Below, one piece after another: positions 13,701-28,700 of a stretch of 64,000 bases of DNA. This DNA comes from Atriophallophorus winterbourni (lineage: Eukaryota > Platyhelminthes > Trematoda > Plagiorchiida > Microphallidae): positions 108,985-172,984 of the forward strand of contig JACCGJ010016507.1 of NCBI GenBank assembly GCA_013407085.1. The letters run 5' to 3'. Both the position numbers and the translations under genes were made by a program. How positions within the stretch are numbered: the stretch's first letter is position 1; every line of letters begins with the position of its first letter. The notes beneath the pieces are model-generated. The model did no database searches, was not told the origin of the DNA, and saw only the letters and a program-made list of their open reading frames with translations.

Positions 13701-16700
13701 GAACAGCGAAATAGCGATTAATAAAATTTGCCAAATGGACATTTTTTGTTTCAGCGAAAAAAAACAGTTGAGAGCTCACGATCAACACAGAGAACATTTG
13801 ACCGTTTGAAGGTAAAATTGAGCTGATCATTCATGATTACTGGTAGAAAAAACTATTTTTGCTGACGAGAGTGATAGAACGTAAACCTCCAAAGACTTAA
13901 CAGCTAGGTGCGAACAAGATGACGCATTTTTGCTTAAATTCCGCTAGATAATAAATGAAGGAGGCTAAATAATATTTGGCTGCTGCTCGGTAAAAGTGAA
14001 AATGAATGTGACACGGTATTGCAATGTACAAGCAAAATTTAGCAAAAAACGAATAGCTCGAGTAACATGTTAATGGGAGATAGACAAAGTCCTTGGGGTA
14101 AACACGGCGAAAAGATAAAATTATCAAATACAATGAAATATTCCGGTTCTGGCAGCTAACACGTGTAAACCTGGCTATAAACGTCACTAATCGATTAATC
14201 GATTAGCAGAATGTGAGGCGTCGGATAGCAATGTTAACAACCATTTCGAGTCCACAACCCGCACAAAACCAATAATGCGCAAAATATGAATATATCGTTA
14301 ACCTAGAAGTACAAAGATTTTACTCAAATTCGATTATTATTCCAGATGCCTCCCATAACGTTTTGCTAGAAACATCAAATCAGAACTGATATACACATTT
14401 AGCAAAGTTGGACCAAAAAATACTTTTGTGATTCAACAAATATTTCACGGAATAATAATTGTTCAGCACGTAGTTAAACCTATTTATAGTTCACGTGTTG
14501 CACGCAAAAAGGTTGGTAAAGTAAAAAATGTCTGATTGATTGGCCTGAAATTTGAAGCAGTAAAAAGACGACTATTTATGATTTGTTAACCCACAATATC
14601 TCACCTTCCTTTTCATGTCTCATTATCTCTACAAATCGTTTGAGTGAGGCGTGAATAAACGCTTCTGAAGAGGGCTTTTCACTTTGTATTGTGGCTTCGT
14701 CAATTTTCACTGTCGTGCTGATAGTGGTTGTGCTTGTCTTTTGTGTAGTGGTCGTAGTCTGGACATCAGTAGAAGTTGGCTCTGTCCAATTGGTAAAACC
14801 CTCAGTAGAATTCAAGGATCGGCTCTCATTGACACAGTAGTCTGTTAAGTTTATGTTACAAGAAGTGAAATTGAAGTCAGAAGCATCCTCCTCAGAAGCA
14901 TTGAACGCATAAAGTGTGTCACGTTTGTCCCGGGTTTTACCGAATGGTAGAAAATCCCAATCGCCGAAAAAATTATTTTCATTGGAAGACGGTGTAGTTT
15001 GTTGTCTCACAGACGCGGCCGTAGTGCTGGTGTGTATGACGGTTGACGTGCTGGTTTCCGTTGTGGTCGTCGGATTAGTTGAAAATTCTTCCGTGGTAGT
15101 TTCTGTCGAAAAATCTGGTTCTGCAATATCAGCGTGAGATTCGCGCTCATGGATTGCCGAAAAAAACATGCGAATGTTGGCGAATTTCGTTGCTGTATTT
15201 TGGAATTTGAAAATAACGATTTTAATTAAAAATGTTCACATAAGATGCGAAATTGTTTGCGTTGGGTGATTTGATAAAAAACAATAAATTTTACATCATA
15301 TTATAAGGTCATGACCTTATCATTTTCAACTAACTCAGTAATAGGGGAAGGTTTTCCAAATTTATTAACCTATCGTGAACAATTGAATCCAAATATGATG
15401 GTATACAGCGCGTGCGTACTAAATGCTTTACTGTACGGCAGTGAAACCTGGACCATCCAAGCAAGACACGAAGGAAAGTGGATGCTTCTCACTTACGAAG
15501 CATCCGTCGTATCTTGAACATATCGTAAATGGACAAAGTGACTAATGTTGAAGTGCTTTCAAAAGCTGGTCCACACAGCATTTTCACCCTACTACGACAG
15601 CGCCGCCTATGGTGACTTGGCCACATCTACAGAATAGAAAATGGTCGTATTCCGAAAGATATACCATATGGTGAGTTGCAATCAGGAAGTCGACCATTGG
15701 TCAAACCGCACTTTCGGTACAAACACTTTTGCAAAAGAGATACGAAAGCTATCGGCATTCACCCCGCGAGTTGGGAAGAACTTGCGTTTGACCGCTCATA
15801 TTGGAGGCATTGTGTAAAGCGTCATCTGCAAGCTGGGAAGGAGCAGATACAGCAACTGACACCAATCGACCGAGTACTGTCTATCACTGCGAGCGCTGTG
15901 GGAGAGATTGTTCCTCCCGGATCGGACTGTTCAGTTATTCGAAAAGCTAATGCTATAGTGATGTACATCCATGGTCAACATCGACTGAAGGAAGACAACA
16001 ACAACAACCACGAGCAAGTGAACCAAACGGAATTGAGCTGTTGAGAGTAGAAATGTTTTTCAGCATTATATTCTATTAAATAGGTAGTTGTTAATGAAGT
16101 AGCATATTCAACGTACATGACGAAACGGATTCCAAAATCGCATTCTTTCACACAATAAAACAATAATGTGTAAACAGAATAAAAATTTTGCGTAGCACAG
16201 TTAGCTGATTGCTAATTGGAACGTCTTTTTGAATTTAAGGCACATGTGATACTTCAGTTAAGGTTACAAATCTTAAAGAGCAATTTTATGCAAATGTTGT
16301 ATATGATCAACGAAGTAACGGATGCTAACAAATTTTTCAATAATTTCCATTTTTCACGTAACCATGAGCACATACCATCGATACGGTCTAAATTGTATTG
16401 GAGCAGCGATGCTAATGAGCTGTCCGACTCTTCGATCCATAAATATTCATATTGATCTTCGGGTATCACAAAAGCCAGTCTGAACGAGCAGATAAACAGT
16501 TACTAATAGAATGTACTTTCAATCATCACAGCAAAAACAGAATTACGATAATATCAATTAATGATGCATGTAGCAAATAGCTATTACAAATTTACATAGA
16601 CTTGGGAAGGGTTTCCTTAAATTATATACAAATTCCATAGAATTGTGAGGGTGGTTATTTTGGAATAAGTTGCTCAATTTGCATCATGCTATACTCACAC

Positions 16701-19700
16701 GACAGCTTCATTGTTGTTCTCATTGTCAAGCATTACACTGATTGTGACATGGCATATTACCGACTAAAAGCTAAATTCTAATTTGCGAATGAGGATTCAT
16801 ATTTGATTGTCTAACAGCTGATATTCCAACATTTCAGTTTTCTTGGATAGGCATTGATGCTGATAGTTTCATTTATTATAAATAGAAGTAATTCGTAATC
16901 TAATGAAGGTATTATTGGGGATGTACGTTTTTAAACCCTAATGGAAACGAATAATTGAAGTTTAAAACAAAGTTAATATTTCGTCAATCATTTGATTCTA
17001 GCACTTGACGCGCGATTATTGAGCGAAACGAACATTTAACATCAGAGGTGGCTGTGCCAATCTTATTTATTCTTGCCTTGAAAGTGCAACTATTGTGAAC
17101 GTTTGATTTAAGGTTCGCACTGCTTATTTGCATGAAAATAAACATCATTTATCTAGGTGTAGGGATTTTAGATTCAGAAAAATAGAAAAACGAGAATATC
17201 TTTTCCGTATCTTGTATCAAATGTTCAATTTTAAAAAAACAAACCAAACGCTGGTATAACTGATGGAATATAAATAACATTTTAAGGCGGTTTGATACTC
17301 CGTAGTTCGGATTACCGCCTGGATTCGTCTAGAGTCCAGGAGCTGCTTACAAGACATACGGGTACATATATATAATCAAAACTGACTCCAGAGACTAGAA
17401 AATTATAAAAAAATCACATTAAGTGTTACCAAATTATTGTTTCAATCGAAATATTAAAAAAGCTTCTACATTCTCGCAATTGACTTTGAAATTGATGGTT
17501 GTCTATTACGTGCTGAATGAACTAGTTTATTATACCAACTATGATTTTTAGTTATCGACTTTTCCGGTTAACTTAATTCCCAGGAATTCATAAGAAATCA
17601 CAAAATTGGTATTAAAATTGGCACAGAGGCACATTCGTTGTACTTTGGTGTAATGAAACAAATTCATGGTCCATAAATATCGAGACAAGATTCGCAAGTA
17701 TTGCTGACGATTGAATCGCACGGAGTGCAACATTTAAGATGATTTGTTACTCCGATGACCTTTCACTGGTTAATTTGCGTTGCATCACGTTTGCCCGATT
17801 TTGATCGACCGTAACACGAAATGTTCCTTGTATGATAAAGCAAGTTTATGTTTTTATTTCAATTACATTGAAGAATTTGTAACATTTCGTAATGTGAAAT
17901 TTTAGAATCGTTATGAATGGGATTTAGTGACAAGAAACAATTTGGGATAAGAATCTTAGTTATCCCCAAGGAGGCCGATATTTAAATACAGACTATACAA
18001 TTTCACAGTGCATTGGATTTCTCAAACTTTAAAATATATCGCATGTAAAATATTACTCAGAGTTCTGATTTAAGTTTACAATTCTCTTTTTAAGCGACTT
18101 ACCCAAAATCTGTTTGAGGTAATCTTGTGTAAATGTATCTTCTTGTGGCCTCATAAGTGTGTACCTGAATGAGGTGGCTGAAAGACCTTCAGAGAACTTA
18201 CTTGATCGTAAACTTTAATGAAATCTCTCACTATCTGCTGTCCATCCAAGTTGTCGATCATTTGACGACGAATCTGCCAAAATTAATGAACAGTTAGCAA
18301 GACGTTGCTACATATTTCCGTATCTCAATGATGGACTCGAGTAAAAGCTTCATTAACATGCTACCAAGGTAAGTAATATTCTACGTACACGAAGGAATAA
18401 TTAAAATAATTAAAGATCATTAATCTTCATCAAAATATCCACCAAAACAAACATTAAATCGGCTTCACGGTAAAACTAACTAATTAGACCTGCAACTCCA
18501 TGTTAAGCCATATCATTCATGCGTTGTCAAATGACTTGACAGCCAGTAATCTTTTGAGTATGAATGAAAATCGAGGATGAAAAGCCCTTAGAGATTCTGC
18601 AAGTAATCTTTGTTCAATAAACAAAACTGAGTTAGTCAAAAAGGGGAAATCTCGCCGGTTTTATGCGTGTGGAATAAAAAATTGTGCTTGTAGTGTGGTT
18701 ACGCGTGACCGACGTAAATTTATATAAATTTCTTGCTGCAAATACCGCGAATTCAACCCGAGAAACTTTGAAATGGACCGTTACACAGTTCTTTCTAAAA
18801 CTCGTTGATCCGTTGAGTAAGTGACACAATAAGGAAAATCAGGTTACCCAAATAAGCTGAGCGATCAATCGCGTTATAGTATATGCGGGGAAAGCCAACA
18901 CGTTTTTGTTTAGCACGTTTATTACGTTCGCGGAATTACACAAATGCTTCAGATTATCGGCCGACTTCCGGTTAATTATTCCGACATCGTAGTCATTAGT
19001 TAATGAGTGGCAACTGGCGAACATCTAAACTCTTGTCACAACATTTCGGTTGATCAATCCCACTTCAACCACGTCCCCCGCGTTTCAGAACCACTTGACG
19101 CTTCTGTGCTGATTCATCTTTGAGGTCAATTTGTCCAACGATATTCGCGTTCACTCATGAATCCCACAACACACGAGAAAGCCGATTAATCAAGCAAAAG
19201 ACAAAGAAAAGAACACACGCTCAGCTTATATAGTTAATTCAAGTAACTACAACATTGACCTGAAACATACCTCTCCCGATTGTACTTTAATCTGATTTAT
19301 CAATCGATTTCGTGCCAACCGGTACACTTCAAGCACTAACCACACCGGGCTCGTTTGACCTACATTAACGAATTACGTATCGTTCGATTGTGGTTGATGA
19401 TGTCAATCTTCTCATAGTTCCGAAGATGTTGTAGCTCGAACCGTACTAATGCAATTCTTCCGAAACCCGAATTATTACGGGTTCGCAAAAGTCATGGCCG
19501 GTCTATTGAGCAAACCCTGCTCTTGCACTGTTCCAGAGCGTGGCGTTACGCATATCATCCCAAAGCACGTGATTATAACTCATCGCTAATCACAATTTAC
19601 ACTTACACCGTCAATGCAGCATTGTTTGTTTTAATCTCGAGATTCATTAAAACCCATTGCTCATAAATGTCTCCAATAAAAATGCTTCCTCTAGTGTATA

Positions 19701-22700
19701 ATCCAAAAGTAATCATTTCCAGGGGACAGCATGTGCACTGGCTGATCCAGACAAGATTTTGTTTAAACTATGATAATCAAATTTGACCTGTAATAGAGTT
19801 TTTATTTTTCAATTTGGGGTCACGTAATTCAACAAAAATCAGTGACAAGTGAAATTTCAGCGCGGTCACATCAATTAATGGTGAGTATTTACCTTCTCTT
19901 TGCTTCCACTTGTATCGAATTCCAAATCGAGGATGTCAAGCAATGGCGTATCAGCGGAATAATCGATCTAAAATCAAACAAGTCGTTATACTGCTCCGAA
20001 ATGAAATAATTGTTATTTTCAAATATTGCATTGAAAATCTCGATTTTGACATGCTAGTTGATTTGTAACAGAATATATTCTCCCGATAATGTGCGTAACC
20101 GCGTTGATGAAACATTTATTATGGTAAGCTGAATCATTATTCGGCTCAATATTCCGGTGTGATACGAGTAAAATAGTTGTCTCCAGTGGACAAAACTATA
20201 TTAATATTCGTGGTGCGTGCGAATGAAGGCGGATATATCCACTTGAAAATTGTACATGTCCCAGCATGATACCGCTTCGGCTACCCCAATTATAAAATAT
20301 TTAAGACAACCGTTACGTCAATCTTTATCAATTTCACCAATTTAATGTTTGGAAAACAAAATTTAAAACAAAAAACACGACGAAGTAGCGTTTTAATCAG
20401 AATAACGATTAGGGTAGTTTTACCTTCAAAAAAGTATTAGGGTTCATGAGTTTAGATTTTGTACGATTTCCGCAATACATATTTCAGCAAATTATAATCA
20501 CACAACATAAACATAACCGTATATAAGAGCTTGTGAATGCAACAACGCACACTTTAATATTTCTACATCACAACATAGTGGTGTGTAAGTGAAGCGGATG
20601 TGAGCAACACATTACTTTGGTCATCCATAAGCGCCTTGAGTGCTTGACCAAGAATCACTTTGTGATTCTGTGTTGAAACATCGTGGTTCGTTGTACGAAC
20701 CCCATGAAACAGTGGCTTTCAAGTATAACTTTGTTTACCACTTATCCACTGTTTGAAGGCTCACTGAACCTAATCTTACTGTCTCCACCGAATGACGGTA
20801 AACAGCCAGAAACCGGTAGTGGTGTGTAAGTGCGGCGGATGTGAGCATCACATTATTCAGGTACCCCTGTATTTGTAACGCATATCAATGAGTATATGTG
20901 ATCAAACATCGCCACATATGTAATATTGAGAGCTATCACATCTAGTTTAATAAAAATTTCCATGTATTTAGCTTATACTGGAATCTAGACAGGGAGTAAA
21001 TATGATGTCATATTCTACAGGAGTTCCATAATCTTTATTCACCAGTTGATGTAGAATACTACGTGAACGATTGCACGAACGTAAAGAGTAATAAAAATGA
21101 TAATATTTATTATTAGATGCAACAAAAATTCTATCGATTCCCTGAAAATTTATGACAACTCACGAAACGTTTGAGTCCAGGATGAAAGGCCACATTACCA
21201 GTCGGATTCAGTGCAAACGCATAGCCGAGAGGTCCAAACTGAAATGTTCAGAGTAAAGAGAACTGCCCAGCTTAACACGGAAAGAGTAGGAATAAACAAC
21301 ACGTGCCAGGAAAATAAAAGATGATCTCCTACTCTGACATATTCCAAAATAAAATTATCACTAATAGCTCAAACAAGAATTGCTCAATAAATATTGTTAT
21401 CATATCCTTAATAAGTGTATGGAAGGGAAATTCGCTTGGTAGAAAGCACAAGAGCGAATCTGACGGAACGGCTAAAAATACTCAGGAATCGTGAACCGAG
21501 TGCTCCTGCAACACTATATTTTTGCTTAATTTATAGCTCTCGTAATACATACAGAATCATCTAACGTTTCTTTAATGTGTCTACACCAAAGTTGTCATAC
21601 CCAAACGGTATAGCGTCTTTCACAACATATAGCTCAATATTCGGAATCCAGTCCGTTACCGTGTACATTGTAAATTATCATTTCAGAAATAGATAAAGAA
21701 AACTTGTTTCAGTAACCATGAAACTAAACAGATAAAACCCGCGTTTAAAATGGAATGAGAGTGACAAACCCAGTTAAAAAATTACCGTCGATGTTCTTAA
21801 AGAGATCTTGATTATAACTGGGGGTTATTCAAGATAGCACTAATTATGATAAGGAATAATAGTAAGATATTCCATGATCTGTGAAGAACAGTCATACATA
21901 TTTGGAAATTGAATGTGAATGCACAAGTTGAAATCGATTTTTATTGATTAAAACTCATCACATTGGGCGTTTCAGGGAATCGCTAGCCAAGCATGTCCTC
22001 GATTTCGTGCGTGCTTTAATTTCACAGAATCACCAAATAGTTGATGAACAAACGTTGCGCAGTGAACCGACCAAGTCGATGCGGGTGCGAATAAGTTAAG
22101 CAAGGTTTAAGGAGAACAAAGTCCAGTTAATTTAACGCTCTTTGGTCGTTGTGGATTGTGTGCTTCTTATCCATAGAATTTTGACTCGGCTTCATCATAT
22201 TATCGTGTTCCACTACGGTGCAATTTTGAGAATTTTCGTTGTTTGCAGTCAGCTAATCAAACGATAAAATTCGACAGTTAATTAATTCATTAGGCTCGAA
22301 TAATTATTTTTTAACCTCCAAGATTATGTTTACACCATGATGACACTTTTAAATATAACAGATTTTTTGTCATTTTCAAAGATAAAAGTATGATTTATTA
22401 ATATTGTCTAATTTTATCCATTTGCAATGTCTACCTTTTGCATTTTCAAAATGTAAACCATTAATCGTGAAACTTGATTAGTTCCACATCAAGAATGCAT
22501 TTACTTGAGCCAGCTAGGAATTCATCGACTGATTTGACAGGTTGCGATATCTTTCTACTTGCGAATGAAAGAAATACGTTTTCGATTCGTCCTTTATTTG
22601 GTTATGAATTTCGCTTTCACAAGCGCAAAGTTAGTCAGCTAAACCAGCTTTATAACTGAAGAAGAAACTTTTTATTTGAATGAATTGAATCTTTTGTTAA

Positions 22701-25700
22701 CAAAATGATGTAATTCCCAGTGGCCAACAAAATACTTGAACGTTTCGTATTAAAATCGAAAAAATCACATACTGGTAAAGTGAATTTGCTTTATGTCAAG
22801 GGCCTGTGACCCAAAGTAAAAGCGCAAAAGGAATTGACCCGAATCGACGTACAGGCACCCTCGTTGGACGCGTATTACATTAAAAGAGAAAAATTTAAAA
22901 ATTAGATTTGTCCTGACTGGGTAAATTTAGGGTAAATGTTACATGTGATTATTTTTATAACATGGTGCTAGGTCGACAAAAATTACAGGAGTATTTTTAT
23001 TTAAAATCAGTCGAATGTTTTAGTAATGGGTTGCCCATTTTATTAGAATCAATTCAGAATTTTGTTCACCTTTTCGACTGGAAGCTTCGCTATCAATCTT
23101 TCAACGGGGATGTCGGTACCCATGAGTCCCATGAATTGGTAATTATCCTGAAATAAATGTGAAGCGGTTTCAAATAACATACAAGTAAAAGTTATCTTTA
23201 ATTTTTATTGCTCAGTTTGAATATATGTGGATGGATGAATGGCGGTCAAAAAATATCCTGCGTAAATAATGTTCTCATTATTCTGACTCAAATCGAACTG
23301 AGATTCTGGGACGATTTGCACACAAATCGGAACTGAACGGTTCAGTCTCGCCACGATTGTTCTACAATACATTTTCAACTTTAATAATAATTGTTCGCTT
23401 TTCTACATCTCTTAATTATTTTCCAGGTCAACTCTTCACTGAATTATATAATGTTCAGAGAGGGTGGACATTTTTAACTCAAACGATGGGCAAGGGGAAA
23501 TGAAAATGTCGAAAACACTCCTACTTCAAAGAAGCAAATTGCCAACAAAAATTATGCATAAGATCAACATCAAATCTCGAAAAAAAAATAAACAAATACG
23601 AACCAGCTTAAGGTAGTATGGTCGATATCGATGTTGGTTAAGGCATTGAGCGATCACGAACAAATTGCTTCTTGGCACACGAGTTCGGTCAAGAGATTTT
23701 GATCGCTATCGCCTCAGCTGTCCCCAAATTGTTTTAGCCAAGACTTTGCTAAACATTTTGGTTTATCGTGCACAATCTGATACAGATAAGGCGCCGTTCA
23801 ACAGAAACAATGAAATGTACAAAGCGGGTAGGGAACAGTGAGAAAAAGAACCGTGGATAATTTTTTGTCCATTTAGACATGTCATTTTTTGAATTTTTTT
23901 TCACGATAGTTTATGACCAATATAAAAATGTCATTGAATAATAGAGATGATGCACTCTTTCCATTAATGTCGGTTTATTGCCATCGTTGCCAATGTGTCG
24001 AGCCACACACTCTCACCTTCTCTTGCACCCCATCCAGAGATGTATCCTCTGGTTTCATTCGGTGTCCCGTTTCGACCAAGTTGGCCTTGACCAACATCGA
24101 CATCGACCGAACTAGCTTAAGCAATAACACATGACATCAATTTACGCTCTTGTTTAAAGTTTGATGTTGATCAGATTAATTTTTTTCATTTTATCATGCA
24201 TGTCATGTAGAGTTTGATGTGAAAATTCTATGTCAAAGCACAAACTTTTAAACAAATGTTTTCTAGTTCATGGAAAAATATTAAACTTTTGAAACATTGA
24301 AGGCCAGGTGTTATTTTGACAATGCTACTCTATTTTTGTACATTGCATTTAATGTGACTCACTGTGCGATTGTAAACTGGTTTAGAAAGGCTGATCATGA
24401 GGCCGGTGCCCTGGAAAAAAGTAAATATAGCAAAATAAACTACTGATTTCGAGTTTCAGTCATGTATCAAGCAATGAAGTGGTGCGTGCTAAATCTGGCA
24501 TGCTGATGCACAAAAAACGATCTCGTTATCAAGAGAGTTGAATTGATGTAACATATTTTTCACAGAACCAATTTATTTGACATGTAGCACATTGTGTCTA
24601 TTTAGTTCGTGTTTCACACACCATTTACATTGACCAGTGTTGGATTGAGTTGTGAGTGAATTATTTCGACTATTTTGTTTCTATTCGGTAGTGCATGAAG
24701 GAATGCTATTCATATTATGTGTAGTGGTTATATAACTGTGTGACGCACTTACCTATGCATGTTAACATTCATTCAAATCAGCGGCGATTTGGAGATTCAA
24801 AGTTGTTCTGATAACTAACAGCAATGTTTAAACACTCCAAATAAAATTGATGTTTCATTCAAATGTGAAACACGTTGGGTATCGTAGCAGTTTTCTCTCA
24901 CTATATCGCCAATTTTCGGTCAAAAAGTCAATTCTAAACCACCAAAGTGAGTATCTCAGGCATGTTACTAAACGATGTGCAACGATGTAAATACTGCCTC
25001 ATGAAAGGAATTTAAATAGTATGTCGTGTAACGTTAGAAAAATAAATCCTATATTGAGCTCAGCACACACAAGTGGTTACAAGGTACTTGTGTACAAGTA
25101 TTTGTAACATGAATTTTAGTAACATAAATTAAGCCCTTATTTGATGTGCCTTACAAAAAACGGGTTTTGACATTGTTTGATTTACACATTTAGGATCGAT
25201 GCTGGAAATGTTAATCAAACGTATATTGATTTCGGCCTTGGGTTTCTACATACATTCCACTAACTCGTTCTAGTTGAATGACATCATCTGTTTGGAATAT
25301 CAGTATTTGATTCGTGAAACATGGAACACTATGCTTTTGACAACCACTGTCGGATTAGGACCGTACAAAAAAGCATTGCGTTCAAAGAAGGCATTCCATG
25401 CTTGGAGACTTCTATAAATGATCTAAGATATTTAGCTGATATTCATTCCAACGAATCGCGGAGTTTAGCCTCCAGTACTGTTGGTTACAAGTGAGTGTAG
25501 CGAAATTAGATTTTGTTCGAATTTAGACTAAGCTTGCAATTTCAAGAAACGCTTCAATGTTGCCTGTGAATTAAGCGTGCCCACTCTGAATGATGGAAGC
25601 AAACATAACACTAGCACAGGGATACGAGCGACACGAAATGTGTCATTTCTAAGCGTTCATATGCCTGATCCTGGTTTAATGTGTGATTTTGATTTTGAAC

Positions 25701-28700
25701 AAATTATTTGTTTGTAGCAGACTTATATAGCCGTAGATATGAAGTAAAAATCTAAAATCAGTTTAGATTAAAAACATTTGGAATAAACCATACTTACTAG
25801 CATAGTGACATCACTTAAAGATTGTGCAAACGTTATTCGACAACAATTTGCATCAGTAATCTCGCAAGTGTCGACACGTAGACAGTTTCTTAGCTCTAGC
25901 AACTGTAGCCTGCCAATTCTTCACAAGGTGGAATTCCTTTCCAAAGTTGTTAAAACAAAATTAACGAAAATGAAGAAAACAGGTTCATCCGGAATAGATA
26001 ATATACATCCCAATCTTTTGCATGGCCTATCTTCCGAATTACCATTACCGACGTCTAAAGTGTTCAACATAATTTTCGGACAGAGCTTCGTGCCAAAAAC
26101 TTGGAAAACTGTCATGACTAATCCGATCTTCACTGGCGGCGAAAGAAAAATCCATTAAACGATTGTCCAATAGCTTTATTACCAGTGTTATCTAAAGTAC
26201 TGGAATCCATTATAGCTGATGCCTTGCGGAATCACGTTGATATTCGTAACTTAATCTCTGAAGCACAGCATGGATTCAGGAAAAAAGGATCTTGCTTGCT
26301 AAACTTGATGTTAGCAAAAGAAGCCTGCTCTGAGCTACTGGATGCTGGTAACTCCGTGGATGTAATTAATTTTGATTTCTGAAAAGCATTCGATCGTGTC
26401 AATCATGGACTGATCTTGTTGAAACTCATTACATACGGAGTAAATGATAAACTCTATGTATGTATTAAATAATGGTTTATATCCCGTTAGATGTAAAATG
26501 AGCTATTCGAGTCGATTCAAGTTGCCCGTGGTGTCCCATAAGGATCCGTCCTCGGACCGCTTTTGCTTCTAATATATATAAATGACTTGCCTACTATAGT
26601 ACAGTCACCAGTGCTTATTTTCGCAGATGACACAAAGCTTAGGCGCTGACATACACAACTTGTAACGGGATCCGAATATGATTTATGCGTTGTCCTTAGA
26701 TAACGAAATGCCATTGACTGACTCGAAATACAGCTTTTTATCGCTCAACAGCAAGTTGAACAAAGGATATTATTTAGGTTGAACTGTTATTAAACCCGCT
26801 TCCTACGAAAAAGATTTAGGCGTGATTATTCACTCTGACTTAGGATATAACAGTAAATGAGTCAAATCCAGGTCGACGTAAATGTTGATGATTAAGTAAT
26901 TATTTTGTTCATATTATTAGTATTTATAGTCTTTCAATTTTTCTCGTGAAAGAAATGCCTTATTTAATAGCAGCTAAAACTGGTTGTTTTCGATACATAT
27001 TTGTGAGTCAATACTCATTGGAATGCCCGTTTGTTCGAGGTTAACTTATTTGTCTTTGCCAACTGAATACATGTAATTTACCGGTGATACGAAACATGAG
27101 CAACACACACTTTCGCGATTGCCTCCATGCAAAGATGCGCTGGCATGCAGAATATGGATAATCCAATTGGCCTACATTGTATTCCGCGGTTTGAAATAAG
27201 TCATTTGCACCATGTAATATTACGTCGGTCTTGATGGGCCCTTTGTCGGAACCTCGTGCAATAACAGTGGATTGTTCCATATAATCCTGGGAAAATATAG
27301 GAAATATGAGAATATTCTTTGTTAAATAACTTATAATGCTCTGTTGCCTACAATTCGTTTAATTTGTGATTAAAAATCACCATTTGCAAGCCTTTGGAAC
27401 TTTAAATTTTCGATATTTTACTGGGTCCGATGAAACGCCATGGAGATGGAATCATAATAGAAGTGCGAAGTACTCTGTCTTTTAGCTTGAAGAGAACACT
27501 TTCGAACTAGCCGGACCACTATCTATAGATTTCATATACATTTTTCGGTTAATTTACCATCACCCGAGAATATTTCAGTATTAAAAATGAGAAGAGATTG
27601 ATATATCAGAGGATGGGAAACTGTTAATTTAACCGTCTGTTTATGTATCAAAAACGTTTATGCAAGTGAAGCACCTAAACTTTTGAAAGCGTTTTTTATT
27701 GAGGTCCACAAATAATTTGCAAAAAATTGCCAATCTTATATAACATCTCAAAATATTGATTATTTTCTATATAACATGCTGACGGAGAATCATCAGGATA
27801 GTCTAATAATCGCTTATACGCAACCTTGAATTCATTTTCAAGGTCAAGTGAAGGTACACTAAGATCACTAAACTTCGACTTTATCACATGATTGAAATGC
27901 ACAACTCGGCGAACTGAATTAAATCAACTCTCCCGAATATGCAGTTTTGCGAATAATTGATTATTCATTCATGGTTCGTGCACTGATTAGCATATGGTCC
28001 GAATAAAACACCTGCACGTTGAATCATTGTTATAAACTTTCAAATTCTGTGTTTCAAATTTGTGAATACATTATTCCAAAATTTTCCTCGGTCATTATTG
28101 AGTAAAATATTTTTGAATGAGAAGGAGAATATTCTACCACGCAGATCCATTAATTCGACCGATCTGGTTCAATACAAAACAGTCACAACGATCTTATTTA
28201 GTCCCGCTAATATGATGGAAATTAAAGGAATTGCTGGAACGATGATTTCATTTGAAACGTCTAGAGTCCACCGGCCTTGCCAGTACTTAATGTAACCACT
28301 TTGCTACTTTTCATTACATTGTAATGGACCGCATTCTTGGCAAAGAATTTATTATATGGTTCATCCACATTGAAGAGGTAATAGAGCCTAAAGTTATAAT
28401 CGTCCATACCTTAATTATTTTAAACAAATTGTATGCAAATCCGTCACCATCGTGGATGCCACCCTTCTCGCGCATAGTAGCTAAATTTATACTTGCGCGT
28501 GTATTTAAACGGAATGCGTTAAAGTCGCTGTCAATATAAATTGTTTACTCGAACGTCATTCTAAAGATAAACCAACGTTTAGTGATTGTTTTATTAGCAG
28601 TGAGCAAATAAACCACAAAATGTGTCTTATGAAAATTGTTAAAGAAAATGTGAACCTTGTATTGATGCAGTTATTGCATTTATTTTTGAGGCAAATTTGG

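Noticed and set aside
23215..23375. Minus-strand frame [20 protein letters not shown] as the exon between 14 and 16
   Set aside because: No GT donor in a usable position; the 48-nt exon at 24,363-24,410 fits phase and similarity.
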